NCBI GenBank assembly: GCA_910585875.1
Contig: CAJUIK010000081.1
Span: forward strand, 1,318 to 7,683
Direction of reading: 5' to 3'
DNA from: an uncultured Eubacteriales bacterium
GTDB lineage: Bacteria > Bacillota > Clostridia > Oscillospirales > Butyricicoccaceae
Length of the DNA: 6,366 nt
This document shows, in pieces, positions 1-5,690 of this stretch. The stretch's first letter is position 1. The number at the start of each line of letters is the position of its first letter. A program made the position numbers and the translations under genes. The notes beneath the pieces are model-generated. The model did not search any database, was not told where the DNA came from, and worked only from the letters and a program-made list of their open reading frames with translations.

Positions 1-385
1 ACGTGCCGCTGTCGGTCATTTTGGGGAAATCCCCCATAAAGATTTCCTGCTCTTTGATTTCGCCGGTTTCCTTGTTGCGCAGGCGCATCCGCACTTTGAT
101 CGGCGCCGCGTAGGTGGCGTCCCGCTCCTTGCATTCTTCCACAGAATACTTGGGCTCTTCCTCCATAGAATAATCCAAGAAGGTCAGCTCCAGGTTGCCG
201 GTATAGTCGGTAATGGCGCCCACGTCCCGGAAAACCTCCCGCAGGCCCGTGTCCAAAAACCATTGATAGGATTTTTTCTGGACTTCGATGAGGTTGGGCA
301 TCTGGAGCACTTCTTTAGTCCGCGAAAAGCAGACCCGCTCTTTTTTGCCGCACTGGATCTTGCCGTACTTTTCCCAGTTGTACAT
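1..385 (-). CDS. rpoB: RNA polymerase beta subunit, N-terminal part (partial)
   Basis: This is the first 128 residues of the beta subunit of DNA-dependent RNA polymerase, a cytoplasmic core-enzyme subunit; the gene runs off the left edge. Recognition rests on family-typical stretches in the right order: EVLQMPNLIEVQKKSYQWF (residues 25-43), DYTGNLELTFLDY (60-72), KERDATYAAPIKVRMRL (86-102), NKETGEIKEQEIFMGDFP (104-121) and MTDSGT (123-128). These belong to the beta N-terminus ahead of the lobe that ends in the rifampicin region, which is outside the window. The ATG at 385 is chosen because GGAG lies 8 nt upstream (394-397). An in-frame ATG at 439 would add 18 residues but has no good ribosome binding site, and the added sequence does not resemble RpoB. 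rplJ/rplL, the usual upstream neighbours, are absent; a membrane Xre gene lies there instead. Confidence 0.96.
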   Translation of the reverse strand, partial: MYNWEKYGKIQCGKKERVCFSRTKEVLQMPNLIEVQKKSYQWFLDTGLREVFRDVGAITDYTGNLELTFLDYSMEEEPKYSVEECKERDATYAAPIKVRMRLRNKETGEIKEQEIFMGDFPKMTDSGT

Positions 386-534
386 TTGCCACACTCCGTT
401 TCTTGTCAACTCGCGATACGCCAGGGTGCGTTGCGCCATTTCATCTTTTTTCTGTTGCCATTTTCTCAGGCTTTTGATACAATGGCCATGGTGAAAATGG
501 TTTTTGCTTTGATTGCATATCGATGCAGTATATT
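386..534 (-). other. rpoB 5' leader region
   Basis: About 140 nt separate the predicted transcription start (near 528) from the rpoB start codon at 385. The stretch is AT-rich compared with the genes. It contains an inverted repeat, CCATTTTC at 458-465 and GAAAATGG at 493-500, with a 27-nt loop, and an in-frame ATG at 439. Short reading frames exist, for example one of seven codons (ATG GCC ATT ...), but none has a ribosome binding site. I see no known riboswitch or ribosomal-protein leader motif. Whether this leader regulates anything is not shown by the sequence. Confidence 0.55.
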
Positions 535-563
535 ATTTTAACATTTTCGTCGGTATAAGTCAA
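535..563 (-). promoter_or_regulatory. sigma-A-type promoter of rpoB
   Basis: On the minus strand TTGACT (558-563) is followed by a 17-nt spacer and TAAAAT (535-540). This matches the housekeeping consensus at five of six bases in each box with ideal spacing. Transcription would begin near 528 and read into rpoB. It lies just downstream of a hairpin terminator, so rpoB appears to be transcribed independently of the upstream gene. Confidence 0.8.
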
Positions 564-596
564 CCCTTTTTATAGGTTTACGATCAGAAAATCGGT

Positions 597-627
597 AAAA
601 AACGCGCGCGGATATCTTGTCCGCGCG
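597..627 (-). terminator. intrinsic terminator upstream of rpoB promoter
   Basis: An 8-bp GC-rich stem, CGCGCGGA (605-612) with TCCGCGCG (620-627) and a 7-nt loop, is followed on the minus strand by CG and six T residues (602-597). The other side is also T-rich on the plus strand (628-640), so it could work both ways. It stops minus-strand transcription before the rpoB promoter. Confidence 0.75.
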
Positions 628-685
628 TTTATTTTATTTATCAAGGAAAGGAATAGCAGGCGGGGCCTCCCGCCCTTCGGGCTGC
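628..685. other. spacer between two terminators
   Basis: No gene is visible. The stretch has a T-rich start, a purine-rich part and a small GGCGGG/CCCGCC hairpin (659-664 with 669-674). I recognise no site. Confidence 0.4.
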
Positions 686-718
686 AAAACAGGCAAACCA
701 AATCGGTTTGCCTGTTTT
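686..718 (-). terminator. terminator of the Xre-type gene
   Basis: A perfect 14-bp inverted repeat, AAAACAGGCAAACC (686-699) and its complement (705-718), has a 5-nt loop. The stem ends in AAAA/TTTT, giving a short T run on either strand, so it may be bidirectional. It lies 28 nt past the stop codon of the minus-strand gene ending at 747 and most likely ends that transcript. With the hairpin at 597-627 it forms a double stop before rpoB. Confidence 0.75.
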
Positions 719-746
719 ATTTTCGACAGGGTGAAACAACCGGCCG

Positions 747-1415
747 TTATCTCCTGTTTTTCCGGGCCAGCGCTCTGACAATCGCCCAATCCCCTGCGGC
801 GCACAGCAGGACATAAACCGCCAGCCCCAGGGCGACTGCTTTGGGCCGAACCCAGGCTTTGGCGAAGTCGAAGGGGCCGAAGCGAAGCCTCGCCAACGCG
901 CCGATCAGCGCCGCCAAGGGAATCGGCGCCAGCAGCCAAAGATTCAGCGGCCAAAATAGTTTATCCGCCCGGCGGCAGGAGTTCTGTTCCCCCACGATCC
1001 GTCCTACGGCGAAAACCATGCAGCCCATCGTCGTCACGACCAAACCGCCGCTGATACTCCGCGCCGTCTGCTCCTCTATCCAGCCGGCGACGGCGACCAG
1101 CAGGCCCACGGCGTTCAGCGCGGTGGCTACGACGGCAAAAATCCGAGCGTCGGCTTTTTTCGGCTGGGCCCTCTCCTCCCCTTTCAGCAGATAATCGGCG
1201 CTGACTTGGAAAAACCGGCTGAGGGCCAGCAGTTTATCAAGCTCGGGCAAGCTCTGGTCCATCTCCCATTTGCTCACCGCCTGACGGGACACGCCCGTCC
1301 GGTCTGCCAGCTCTTCCTGAGAAAGGCCCTTGCTCCGACGCAGTTCCCGAATGCGCTCTCCCAACCCGACCGGCCCTTCCTGCGCCGTCCGTTCCATGTC
1401 GTTCAAATTGTCCAT
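747..1415 (-). CDS. membrane-anchored Xre-family (HTH_3) transcriptional regulator
   Basis: A 222-residue protein with an N-terminal Cro/C1-type helix-turn-helix and a hydrophobic C-terminal half. The DNA-binding domain covers about residues 18-77, with typical GERIRELRRSKGLSQEELA (19-37) and the recognition-helix region GVSRQAVSKWE (41-51), then an SxDYLL end (72-77). A charged linker (78-91) leads to four likely membrane segments, about 92-112, 120-141, 153-175 and 193-213, ending in basic KNRR. No enzymatic motif is visible. The ATG at 1415 is supported by AAGGAGG (1424-1430) 8 nt upstream; ATG at residue 7 has no such site. No convincing promoter is seen in the 185 nt between this gene and the PBP gene upstream, so read-through is possible. 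It probably binds DNA from the membrane, but target and signal are unknown. Confidence 0.88.
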   Translation of the reverse strand: MDNLNDMERTAQEGPVGLGERIRELRRSKGLSQEELADRTGVSRQAVSKWEMDQSLPELDKLLALSRFFQVSADYLLKGEERAQPKKADARIFAVVATALNAVGLLVAVAGWIEEQTARSISGGLVVTTMGCMVFAVGRIVGEQNSCRRADKLFWPLNLWLLAPIPLAALIGALARLRFGPFDFAKAWVRPKAVALGLAVYVLLCAAGDWAIVRALARKNRR

Positions 1416-1423
1416 ATCGACGT

Positions 1424-1430
1424 CCTCCTT
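1424..1430 (-). promoter_or_regulatory. ribosome binding site of the Xre-type gene
   Basis: AAGGAGG on the minus strand, 8 nt before the ATG at 1415. It fixes the start of this gene against the internal ATG at residue 7. Confidence 0.8.
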
Positions 1431-1562
1431 TTTGTGATGGGTCTATTCTGCCAAATCCGGCGGTTGCGTTCCACCAATCCGCCCTGGAACTCTGTCAACC
1501 CGCAGTTGCGCCCGCCGACGCGCTTTCTATCAGCGCCGAAGCGGCCCAAACTCTTGAACGCC

Positions 1563-1593
1563 AAAAGGCGGAAGACTCATGGTCTTCCGCCTT
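1563..1593 (-). terminator. terminator of the penicillin-binding protein gene
   Basis: A perfect 12-bp stem, AAGGCGGAAGAC (1565-1576) with its complement (1582-1593) and a 5-nt loop, starts 8 nt after the stop codon at 1601. On the minus strand it ends in TTTT (1566-1563). The short T run may make it leaky, which matters because no clear promoter is seen for the next gene. Confidence 0.75.
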
Positions 1594-1600
1594 GTTCGTC

Positions 1601-4288
1601 TTATGGTTCGGACGGAGGATCGTCCTCGTCGTCAGGGATCGAATGGACGGGCTGGTCCGGTTCCGGCTGGGGGTCGGGCCGGTTATCCGGCTGATTCGGG
1701 TCTATCGGCGTCACAATACCGCCCGGCGGCGTTTCGGGGGATTCAGAATCTCCAGGCTGCGTGGGTTGATTGGGCCGATTCGGCTGGTCGGGGTTGTCCG
1801 GGTCGTCGGGATTTTCCGGGCCGTTCGGGTCCTCCCCGTCTATCGGCTCTTCCTCTTCCGGCCGATTGCCGTCGTTTTCAGGGTTGTGTACCGTACAGAC
1901 ATGGTTCATCGCCCCTTCTCCAGAGGCCGCCGGATATCCGCTGGTATCGCTGCCCGGCGCCACATAGCCGCCGTCGGAAACCCGCACGCCGGCTGTGGGG
2001 AAGCTGCGGTCCACAGACAGCAGCCCCACTGTTCTGATTTCTTCTTTGGGGCAATATTCGTTGGCAATCATGTTGGTGGTTCCGTCGATTTCCACTGGGA
2101 CGTGGACGTCGCAGCTGGCCCCAGGCGCGTCTCCTGGCGCCAGCCGGACGGCGATCGATCGATTGCCCCGGGGGTCCGCTTGGCAGTATTCGCTGACTCG
2201 CAGGCCGCTGTCGGCGCAGACATAGATCGTCTTCATCTCGGTTTTTCTGTCAAAACTGGCGTTTTCCAGCCCCTCGTGAACCCGCTCCATCACGCTCTTC
2301 CAGATGGCCAGGGCCGGGTTGGTTTTCACTCCTTTCACCACCTGGGGTTTGTCATAGCCAAACCAAACGCCGGCGGTGTAATAAGGCGTCATGCCGACAA
2401 ACCAGCGGTCAAAATCGTCGTCGGTGGTGCCGGTTTTGCCCGCCGTCTCAATACCGGATATTTTGGCTCGAGCGCCGGTGCCCTGGGGGCCCGTCACCAC
2501 GTTGGTCAAGAAATCCAGCATATAGTCGGCCGTCTTTTGGGACATGGCCTCCACTGTATCCGGCGTGTTGTCCAGCAGCACGTTGCCCTGAGCGTCGTAG
2601 ACCTTGGTATAAACCCGGGGCTTGTTGTAATATCCGTAATTTCCAAAGGCCGCGTAGGCCGCCGTGATATCCATCACAGAAACGCCGTCGGTCAGGCCGC
2701 CCAGGGCCAGCGGGCTCAGAGCCACGTCGGAAACCTGGCGGGAATTGCCCTTTTTATCGGTGATCGTCCGGCCGGGTTCCAGCGGCAGTCCCATATTCTG
2801 CGTGGCAAACTCAAAGGATTTCTCTGGCGTCATAGTTTTCACCAGGTCCACCGGAATGGTGTTGGTGGAAACCTCAATAGCCTTGCGCACCGTCATCCGC
2901 CCCTGCCACACGCCGCCGTTGGTGGAGTTTTTGGGCCAGCCTCTGGCATTGATGGAAAAATCTTTGGGCACGTCGTCCATCACAGAAGCCGGGGTGATAA
3001 AGCCGTATTCCAAGGCCGGGGCGTAAACGCTTACCGGCTTGATGGAAGAACCTGGCGACCGGGTGGTGCGGGTGGCTCGATTGAGCACCAGATTGCCCGT
3101 CTTGGCGCCCCGCCCGCCGTACAGCGCCTTCACTTCGCCGGTGCGCTGGTCTATAATCACCATGGCGCATTGGGGCATCTTTCCGTCCTCCCCCAATATG
3201 CCGGGGAGGTTGTCCGTATCCAGGAACACTGCGTCCATCTGGGCCTGGATCTCCGGATCCAGGGTGCTGACGATGCGCAGGCCGCCGGTGTAGATCATCT
3301 GCCGGGCCATTTCCTTGCTGTAGCCCTTCTCGCGCATCAGGTCTTCCACCACGCTGTTGAACACTTCGTCGATGAAATAAGACCAAACCTGCTCTTCGTC
3401 GTCCTCCCCGCCGTCCTGCCACAGCTGAAGCTCTTGGGCTTTGGCCTCCCGGGCCTGGCTTTCGCTGATAAAGCCATATTGCTGCATTTGGTCCAACACC
3501 AGGTTCCGCCTGTCCCGATTGAATTCCGGGAAACGGATGGGGTCGTATTTATAGGGGTTTTTAGTGATGCCCGCGATGGCGGCGCATTCCACCAGCGTCA
3601 GCTGATCCAGCTCTTTTCCAAAATAGACTTTGGCCGCCGCCCGAACGCCGTTGGCGCCCTGCCCCAGGTAGATGGTGTTCAGGTAGAGCTCCAGGATATC
3701 GTCTTTTTCGTATTTCTTGTCCAGCTCCAGCGCCCGCATGATCTCCGAAACCTTTCGCTTGACGGAAGTCTCGTCGTCGCCGGTGATATTCTTAATCAGC
3801 TGCTGGGTGATGGTTGAGCCGCCGCCGAAATTATCCCGGATGGGGATCACATAGTTGATAGCCGCGCCGATGGACCGCCGCCAATTGACGCCGTTGTGTT
3901 CATAAAAGGTGTTGTCCTCAATGGCCACAAAGGCGTCCTGGAGCTCTTTGGGAATCTCGTCGATATCCGCCCAGATCCGGTTTTCCCGGCCGTGCAGCTC
4001 TTCCAGCGTCTGCTCGTTGCCATTTTTGTCGATATATGTGACGAAGCTGGTGAAATTCAGCCGAAAATCGTTCAGATTGATATCGATATTGGGATTGATG
4101 TATTTATGAATATAGAGAGCGAACGCCATGCCGCAGATGGCGGCGCTGGTGATCCCCACCAATATAATGGACAGCAACACAAAGGGAATGGGCCGCATCC
4201 CATTGAACATTCGCCGTTTCTGCTTTTTGCGCCGCTTTTTCTTGGGCGCCGCCCGGCCTTCTTGTTGCGGGTTGACCTGATTGCTCAA
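1601..4288 (-). CDS. class A penicillin-binding protein (PBP1A/PonA type)
   Basis: A bifunctional peptidoglycan synthase of 895 residues with its active domains outside the membrane: it polymerises lipid II into glycan strands and cross-links the stem peptides. A basic cytoplasmic start (KKKRRKKQKRR, 16-26) precedes one membrane anchor (about 35-60). The GT51 glycosyltransferase has EDNTFYEH (124-131, catalytic Glu124), GGSTITQQLIKN (156-167) and KDDILELYLNTIYLGQGANG (195-214). The transpeptidase has SSIK (414-417, acylated Ser414), STN (474-476) and KTGT (618-621). Beyond it lie several cysteines (691, 702, 726, 746, 798) and an acidic, proline- and asparagine-rich tail (about 803-895). The TTG at 4288 is preferred because AAAGGAG lies 7 nt upstream and MSNQ resembles the B. 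subtilis PonA start; a TTG at 4318 has no ribosome binding site. The family is certain; the exact paralogue is not. Confidence 0.95.
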   Translation of the reverse strand: MSNQVNPQQEGRAAPKKKRRKKQKRRMFNGMRPIPFVLLSIILVGITSAAICGMAFALYIHKYINPNIDINLNDFRLNFTSFVTYIDKNGNEQTLEELHGRENRIWADIDEIPKELQDAFVAIEDNTFYEHNGVNWRRSIGAAINYVIPIRDNFGGGSTITQQLIKNITGDDETSVKRKVSEIMRALELDKKYEKDDILELYLNTIYLGQGANGVRAAAKVYFGKELDQLTLVECAAIAGITKNPYKYDPIRFPEFNRDRRNLVLDQMQQYGFISESQAREAKAQELQLWQDGGEDDEEQVWSYFIDEVFNSVVEDLMREKGYSKEMARQMIYTGGLRIVSTLDPEIQAQMDAVFLDTDNLPGILGEDGKMPQCAMVIIDQRTGEVKALYGGRGAKTGNLVLNRATRTTRSPGSSIKPVSVYAPALEYGFITPASVMDDVPKDFSINARGWPKNSTNGGVWQGRMTVRKAIEVSTNTIPVDLVKTMTPEKSFEFATQNMGLPLEPGRTITDKKGNSRQVSDVALSPLALGGLTDGVSVMDITAAYAAFGNYGYYNKPRVYTKVYDAQGNVLLDNTPDTVEAMSQKTADYMLDFLTNVVTGPQGTGARAKISGIETAGKTGTTDDDFDRWFVGMTPYYTAGVWFGYDKPQVVKGVKTNPALAIWKSVMERVHEGLENASFDRKTEMKTIYVCADSGLRVSEYCQADPRGNRSIAVRLAPGDAPGASCDVHVPVEIDGTTNMIANEYCPKEEIRTVGLLSVDRSFPTAGVRVSDGGYVAPGSDTSGYPAASGEGAMNHVCTVHNPENDGNRPEEEEPIDGEDPNGPENPDDPDNPDQPNRPNQPTQPGDSESPETPPGGIVTPIDPNQPDNRPDPQPEPDQPVHSIPDDEDDPPSEP

Positions 4289-4295
4289 AATTACG

Positions 4296-4302
4296 CTCCT
4301 TT
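4296..4302 (-). promoter_or_regulatory. ribosome binding site selecting a TTG start for the PBP
   Basis: AAAGGAG on the minus strand, 7 nt before TTG at 4288-4286. It settles the start choice: no ATG lies in frame nearby until residue 27, and the more distant TTG at 4318 sits inside a hairpin without a ribosome binding site. Confidence 0.75.
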
Positions 4303-4311
4303 CCGCTTTAG

Positions 4312-4338
4312 CCCCCAAAAAACAGAGATTTTTGGAGG
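4312..4338 (-). promoter_or_regulatory. hairpin in the PBP mRNA leader just before the ribosome binding site
   Basis: In the minus-strand transcript CCTCCAAAAA (4338-4329) can pair with TTTTTGGGGG (4321-4312) around a 7-nt loop, giving ten pairs of which one is G-U. It ends 9 nt before the AAAGGAG ribosome binding site. Its 5' arm (CCTCC) is also complementary to that site, so the two pairings would exclude each other. A regulatory role is inference. Confidence 0.4.
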
Positions 4339-4453
4339 ATCCTTTCTATTTTAGATTGGATTCCCGAGAAACGAATCCTCAGAAATCCCTATCGCGCCTC
4401 TTGACGCCGGCACATTCTCGGATGGTTCCGCCGCGGCGAAAACGCTGTTTCTC

Positions 4454-4462
4454 ATTATACCA
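4454..4462 (-). promoter_or_regulatory. extended -10 promoter of the PBP gene
   Basis: TGG followed by TATAAT (4462-4454, minus strand) is a perfect -10 box with the TGn extension. No good -35 box is found; GTGGCA at 17 nt is poor, which is usual for extended -10 promoters. Transcription would begin near 4447, leaving a leader of about 160 nt before the TTG start at 4288. Confidence 0.65.
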
Positions 4463-4546
4463 CACTTTATCCTCCTTGCCACAAAAAACGCGAAACTTTT
4501 TGTATAGAAAAGGGCAGCTTAGGAAAAAATAAACAGAAGAAACCTC

Positions 4547-4554
4547 AAAGGAGG
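4547..4554 (+). promoter_or_regulatory. ribosome binding site of the BofC-like gene
   Basis: AAAGGAGG ends 10 nt before ATG at 4565. An out-of-frame ATG at 4555 directly abuts the motif and is too close to be used. Confidence 0.7.
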
Positions 4555-4564
4555 ATGGAAGTTT

Positions 4565-4936
4565 ATGAAATCTGTCAGAACGCGCTTGTTCGCCCTGTGC
4601 GCCGGTCTGTGCGCCGCCTTTTCCATGGCGCTGGCCGCCGCCTTTGTCCCCCAAAGCCAGCCCGCCCCGGCCCGGGAACCGGAGCCCCAGGCCGCTCCGC
4701 CTTCCCTGCCGGCCGAAAATATCCAGCCGGTGGAGCAGGCGGTTTACCGCTATGTAGCCCGGGATTACAACGGAAAAATTGCTATTTACCCCTCGGCCCA
4801 GGCCCTTCAGCCCCAATACGTCACCGATTTTGACACCTCCGCCCTGCCCCAGCGTGACCGGGAGCTTTTGCAGCAGGGCATCGGCCTGCGGGACGAGGAA
4901 GAGCTGCAAATGCTGCTGGAGGATTACGGCAGCTGA
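4565..4936 (+). CDS. exported protein with BofC C-terminal-type domain
   Basis: A 123-residue protein with a basic N-terminus (MKSVRTR) and a hydrophobic stretch at about 8-27, either a signal peptide or a membrane anchor. A proline/alanine-rich linker (about 29-56) follows. The C-terminal 65 residues match the pattern I know from the BofC C-terminal domain: YVARDYNGKIAIY (63-75), YVTDFDTSALPQRDRELLQQ (85-104) and a final EEELQMLLEDYGS (111-123). BofC in Bacillus is an exported forespore protein restraining SpoIVB in the pro-sigma-K checkpoint and is longer, with an extra N-terminal domain missing here. The role of the short clostridial forms is not established, so the name describes the domain, not the function. 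It is divergent from the PBP gene. No terminator with a T run follows, only a 6-bp hairpin at 4937-4955. Confidence 0.75.
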   Translation: MKSVRTRLFALCAGLCAAFSMALAAAFVPQSQPAPAREPEPQAAPPSLPAENIQPVEQAVYRYVARDYNGKIAIYPSAQALQPQYVTDFDTSALPQRDRELLQQGIGLRDEEELQMLLEDYGS

Positions 4937-5000
4937 TTATCGCTTTTGCCGATAAACCGCCCCCGGCTCATAGCCCTTTTCAATGGCCTGCTTCCGCCGA

Positions 5001-5029
5001 TTGACTGGCAAAAACCCAGCTGGTATAAT
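5001..5029 (+). promoter_or_regulatory. near-consensus sigma-A promoter of yedF
   Basis: TTGACT (5001-5006), a 17-nt spacer and TATAAT (5024-5029), with a TGG extension just before the -10 box. Only one base of the two hexamers departs from consensus. It is the strongest promoter in the window by inspection. Transcription would begin near 5036, leaving a leader of about 73 nt before yedF. Confidence 0.88.
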
Positions 5030-5043
5030 GAAAAAAAGAGCGG

Positions 5044-5086
5044 CCGCCGGGGTTTCCCGGCGGAAGCCGCCGGAACCGCGGGTTCC
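5044..5086 (+). promoter_or_regulatory. tandem GC-rich hairpins in the yedF leader
   Basis: Two tight inverted repeats sit near the predicted 5' end of the mRNA: CCGCCGGG (5044-5051) with CCCGGCGG (5056-5063), loop GTTT; and GGAACC (5072-5077) with GGTTCC (5081-5086), loop GCG. No T run follows, so they are not terminators. They could stabilise the mRNA or be a protein or ligand target; no known riboswitch is recognised. Confidence 0.55.
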
Positions 5087-5095
5087 AGATTGATT

Positions 5096-5100
5096 GGAGG
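5096..5100 (+). promoter_or_regulatory. ribosome binding site of yedF
   Basis: GGAGG, 8 nt before ATG at 5109. It overlaps the in-frame TTG at 5094, which would add five residues (MEETA) and is therefore rejected as start. Confidence 0.8.
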
Positions 5101-5108
5101 AAACTGCC

Positions 5109-5690
5109 ATGTATAAAGTAGACGCCCGGGGCGAAGCCTGCCCCAAGCCCGTACTGATGACCAAAGCCGCCGTGCTGGCCGGCCAGGAAGAGATTGAAAC
5201 CCTGGTGGACAACCCCACCGCCGTGCAGAATATCGGCCGTTTTGCCGCCAGCGTGGGTTATACTTGCGAGAGCGCGGCGCTGGACGGCGTTTATACCGTC
5301 ACGCTGAAAAAGGACCCCAACGCCGCTCCCACCGAGGCGGACGCCTATGAAGACCGGTCCTGGGCGGTCTTCTGCACAGAAAACCGCATCGGCGCTGTGG
5401 ACAACGAGCTGGGCCATAATCTGGCCAAAATGTATTTCTACACCCTGACGCAGCTGGACTGCCCTCCCTCCGTCGTCGCGTTTATGAACGAAGGCGTTTT
5501 CTTGCCCTGCCAGGAGGAGCAGGTGATTGAAAACCTGAAAACCTTGATGGAAAAGGGCACAAAGGTTATGGTTTGCGGCACTTGCCTGAATTATTACAAC
5601 ATCAGCGACAAGCTGGGCTGCGGCATGGTCAGCAATATGTATGAGATTGTCGAGGCTGTCTCCGCCTGCGGAAAGATGATGAAAATCTGA
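5109..5690 (+). CDS. yedF: YedF, sulfurtransferase-like selenium metabolism protein
   Basis: A 193-residue cytoplasmic protein of two parts. The first 70 residues are a TusA/SirA-type domain starting MYKVDARGEACPKPVLMTK, with the CPxP motif and its reactive Cys11, and the conserved LVDNPTAVQNI (32-42). The rest is a DsrE-like domain (about 84-193) with GHNLAKMY (102-109), CGTCLNYY (156-163, Cys156 and Cys159), Cys171 and ISNMYEI-like SNMYEI (175-180). This order and length fit the YedF family, whose members co-occur with selenium use; the proposed role is persulfide or selenium transfer, not proven biochemically. A perfect-looking promoter and GC-rich leader precede it, and its TGA overlaps the ATG of the DUF3343 gene by one base (TGATG), so the two are translationally coupled. 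All motif cysteines are encoded by ordinary codons; no in-frame TGA is present. Confidence 0.92.
   Translation: MYKVDARGEACPKPVLMTKAAVLAGQEEIETLVDNPTAVQNIGRFAASVGYTCESAALDGVYTVTLKKDPNAAPTEADAYEDRSWAVFCTENRIGAVDNELGHNLAKMYFYTLTQLDCPPSVVAFMNEGVFLPCQEEQVIENLKTLMEKGTKVMVCGTCLNYYNISDKLGCGMVSNMYEIVEAVSACGKMMKI

Larger units (their letters stand above)
4289..4564. other. divergent intergenic region between PBP and BofC-like genes
   Basis: It holds the minus-strand PBP promoter and leader, with a leader hairpin and a 7-nt inverted repeat GAGAAAC (4366-4372)/GTTTCTC (4447-4453), and the start signals of the plus-strand gene. For the latter the ribosome binding site is clear, but only weak promoter boxes are visible: TATAGA at 4503-4508 lacks a properly spaced -35. 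No operator could be identified. Confidence 0.5.

Noticed and set aside
404..409. TTGACA on the minus strand just before rpoB
   Set aside because: No -10 box is found at 16-18 nt, and a start there would fall inside rpoB.
263..541. Plus-strand reading frame of about 90 codons opposite rpoB
   Set aside because: It spans the antisense of rpoB and its leader and promoter, without a ribosome binding site or family resemblance.
1493..1498. TTGACA on the minus strand upstream of the Xre gene
   Set aside because: The position 17 nt downstream reads GGTGGA, not a -10 box, and neighbouring spacings are no better.
1592..3817. Plus-strand reading frame of about 740 codons opposite the PBP gene
   Set aside because: It mirrors the PBP coding sequence, has no ribosome binding site and no recognisable domain; its length reflects the GC-rich codon use of the true gene, whose catalytic motifs are all intact.
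4289..4318. Upstream TTG start for the PBP, adding ten residues
   Set aside because: It has no ribosome binding site and sits in a leader hairpin, while TTG at 4288 has AAAGGAG at 7 nt and gives a PonA-like start.
4937..4955. Small hairpin after the BofC-like gene as a terminator
   Set aside because: The 6-bp stem TTATCG/CGATAA is AT-containing and has no T run after it, so termination there is not supported.
5094..5108. Upstream TTG start for yedF
   Set aside because: It overlaps the GGAGG ribosome binding site that serves the ATG at 5109, where TusA-type domains normally begin.
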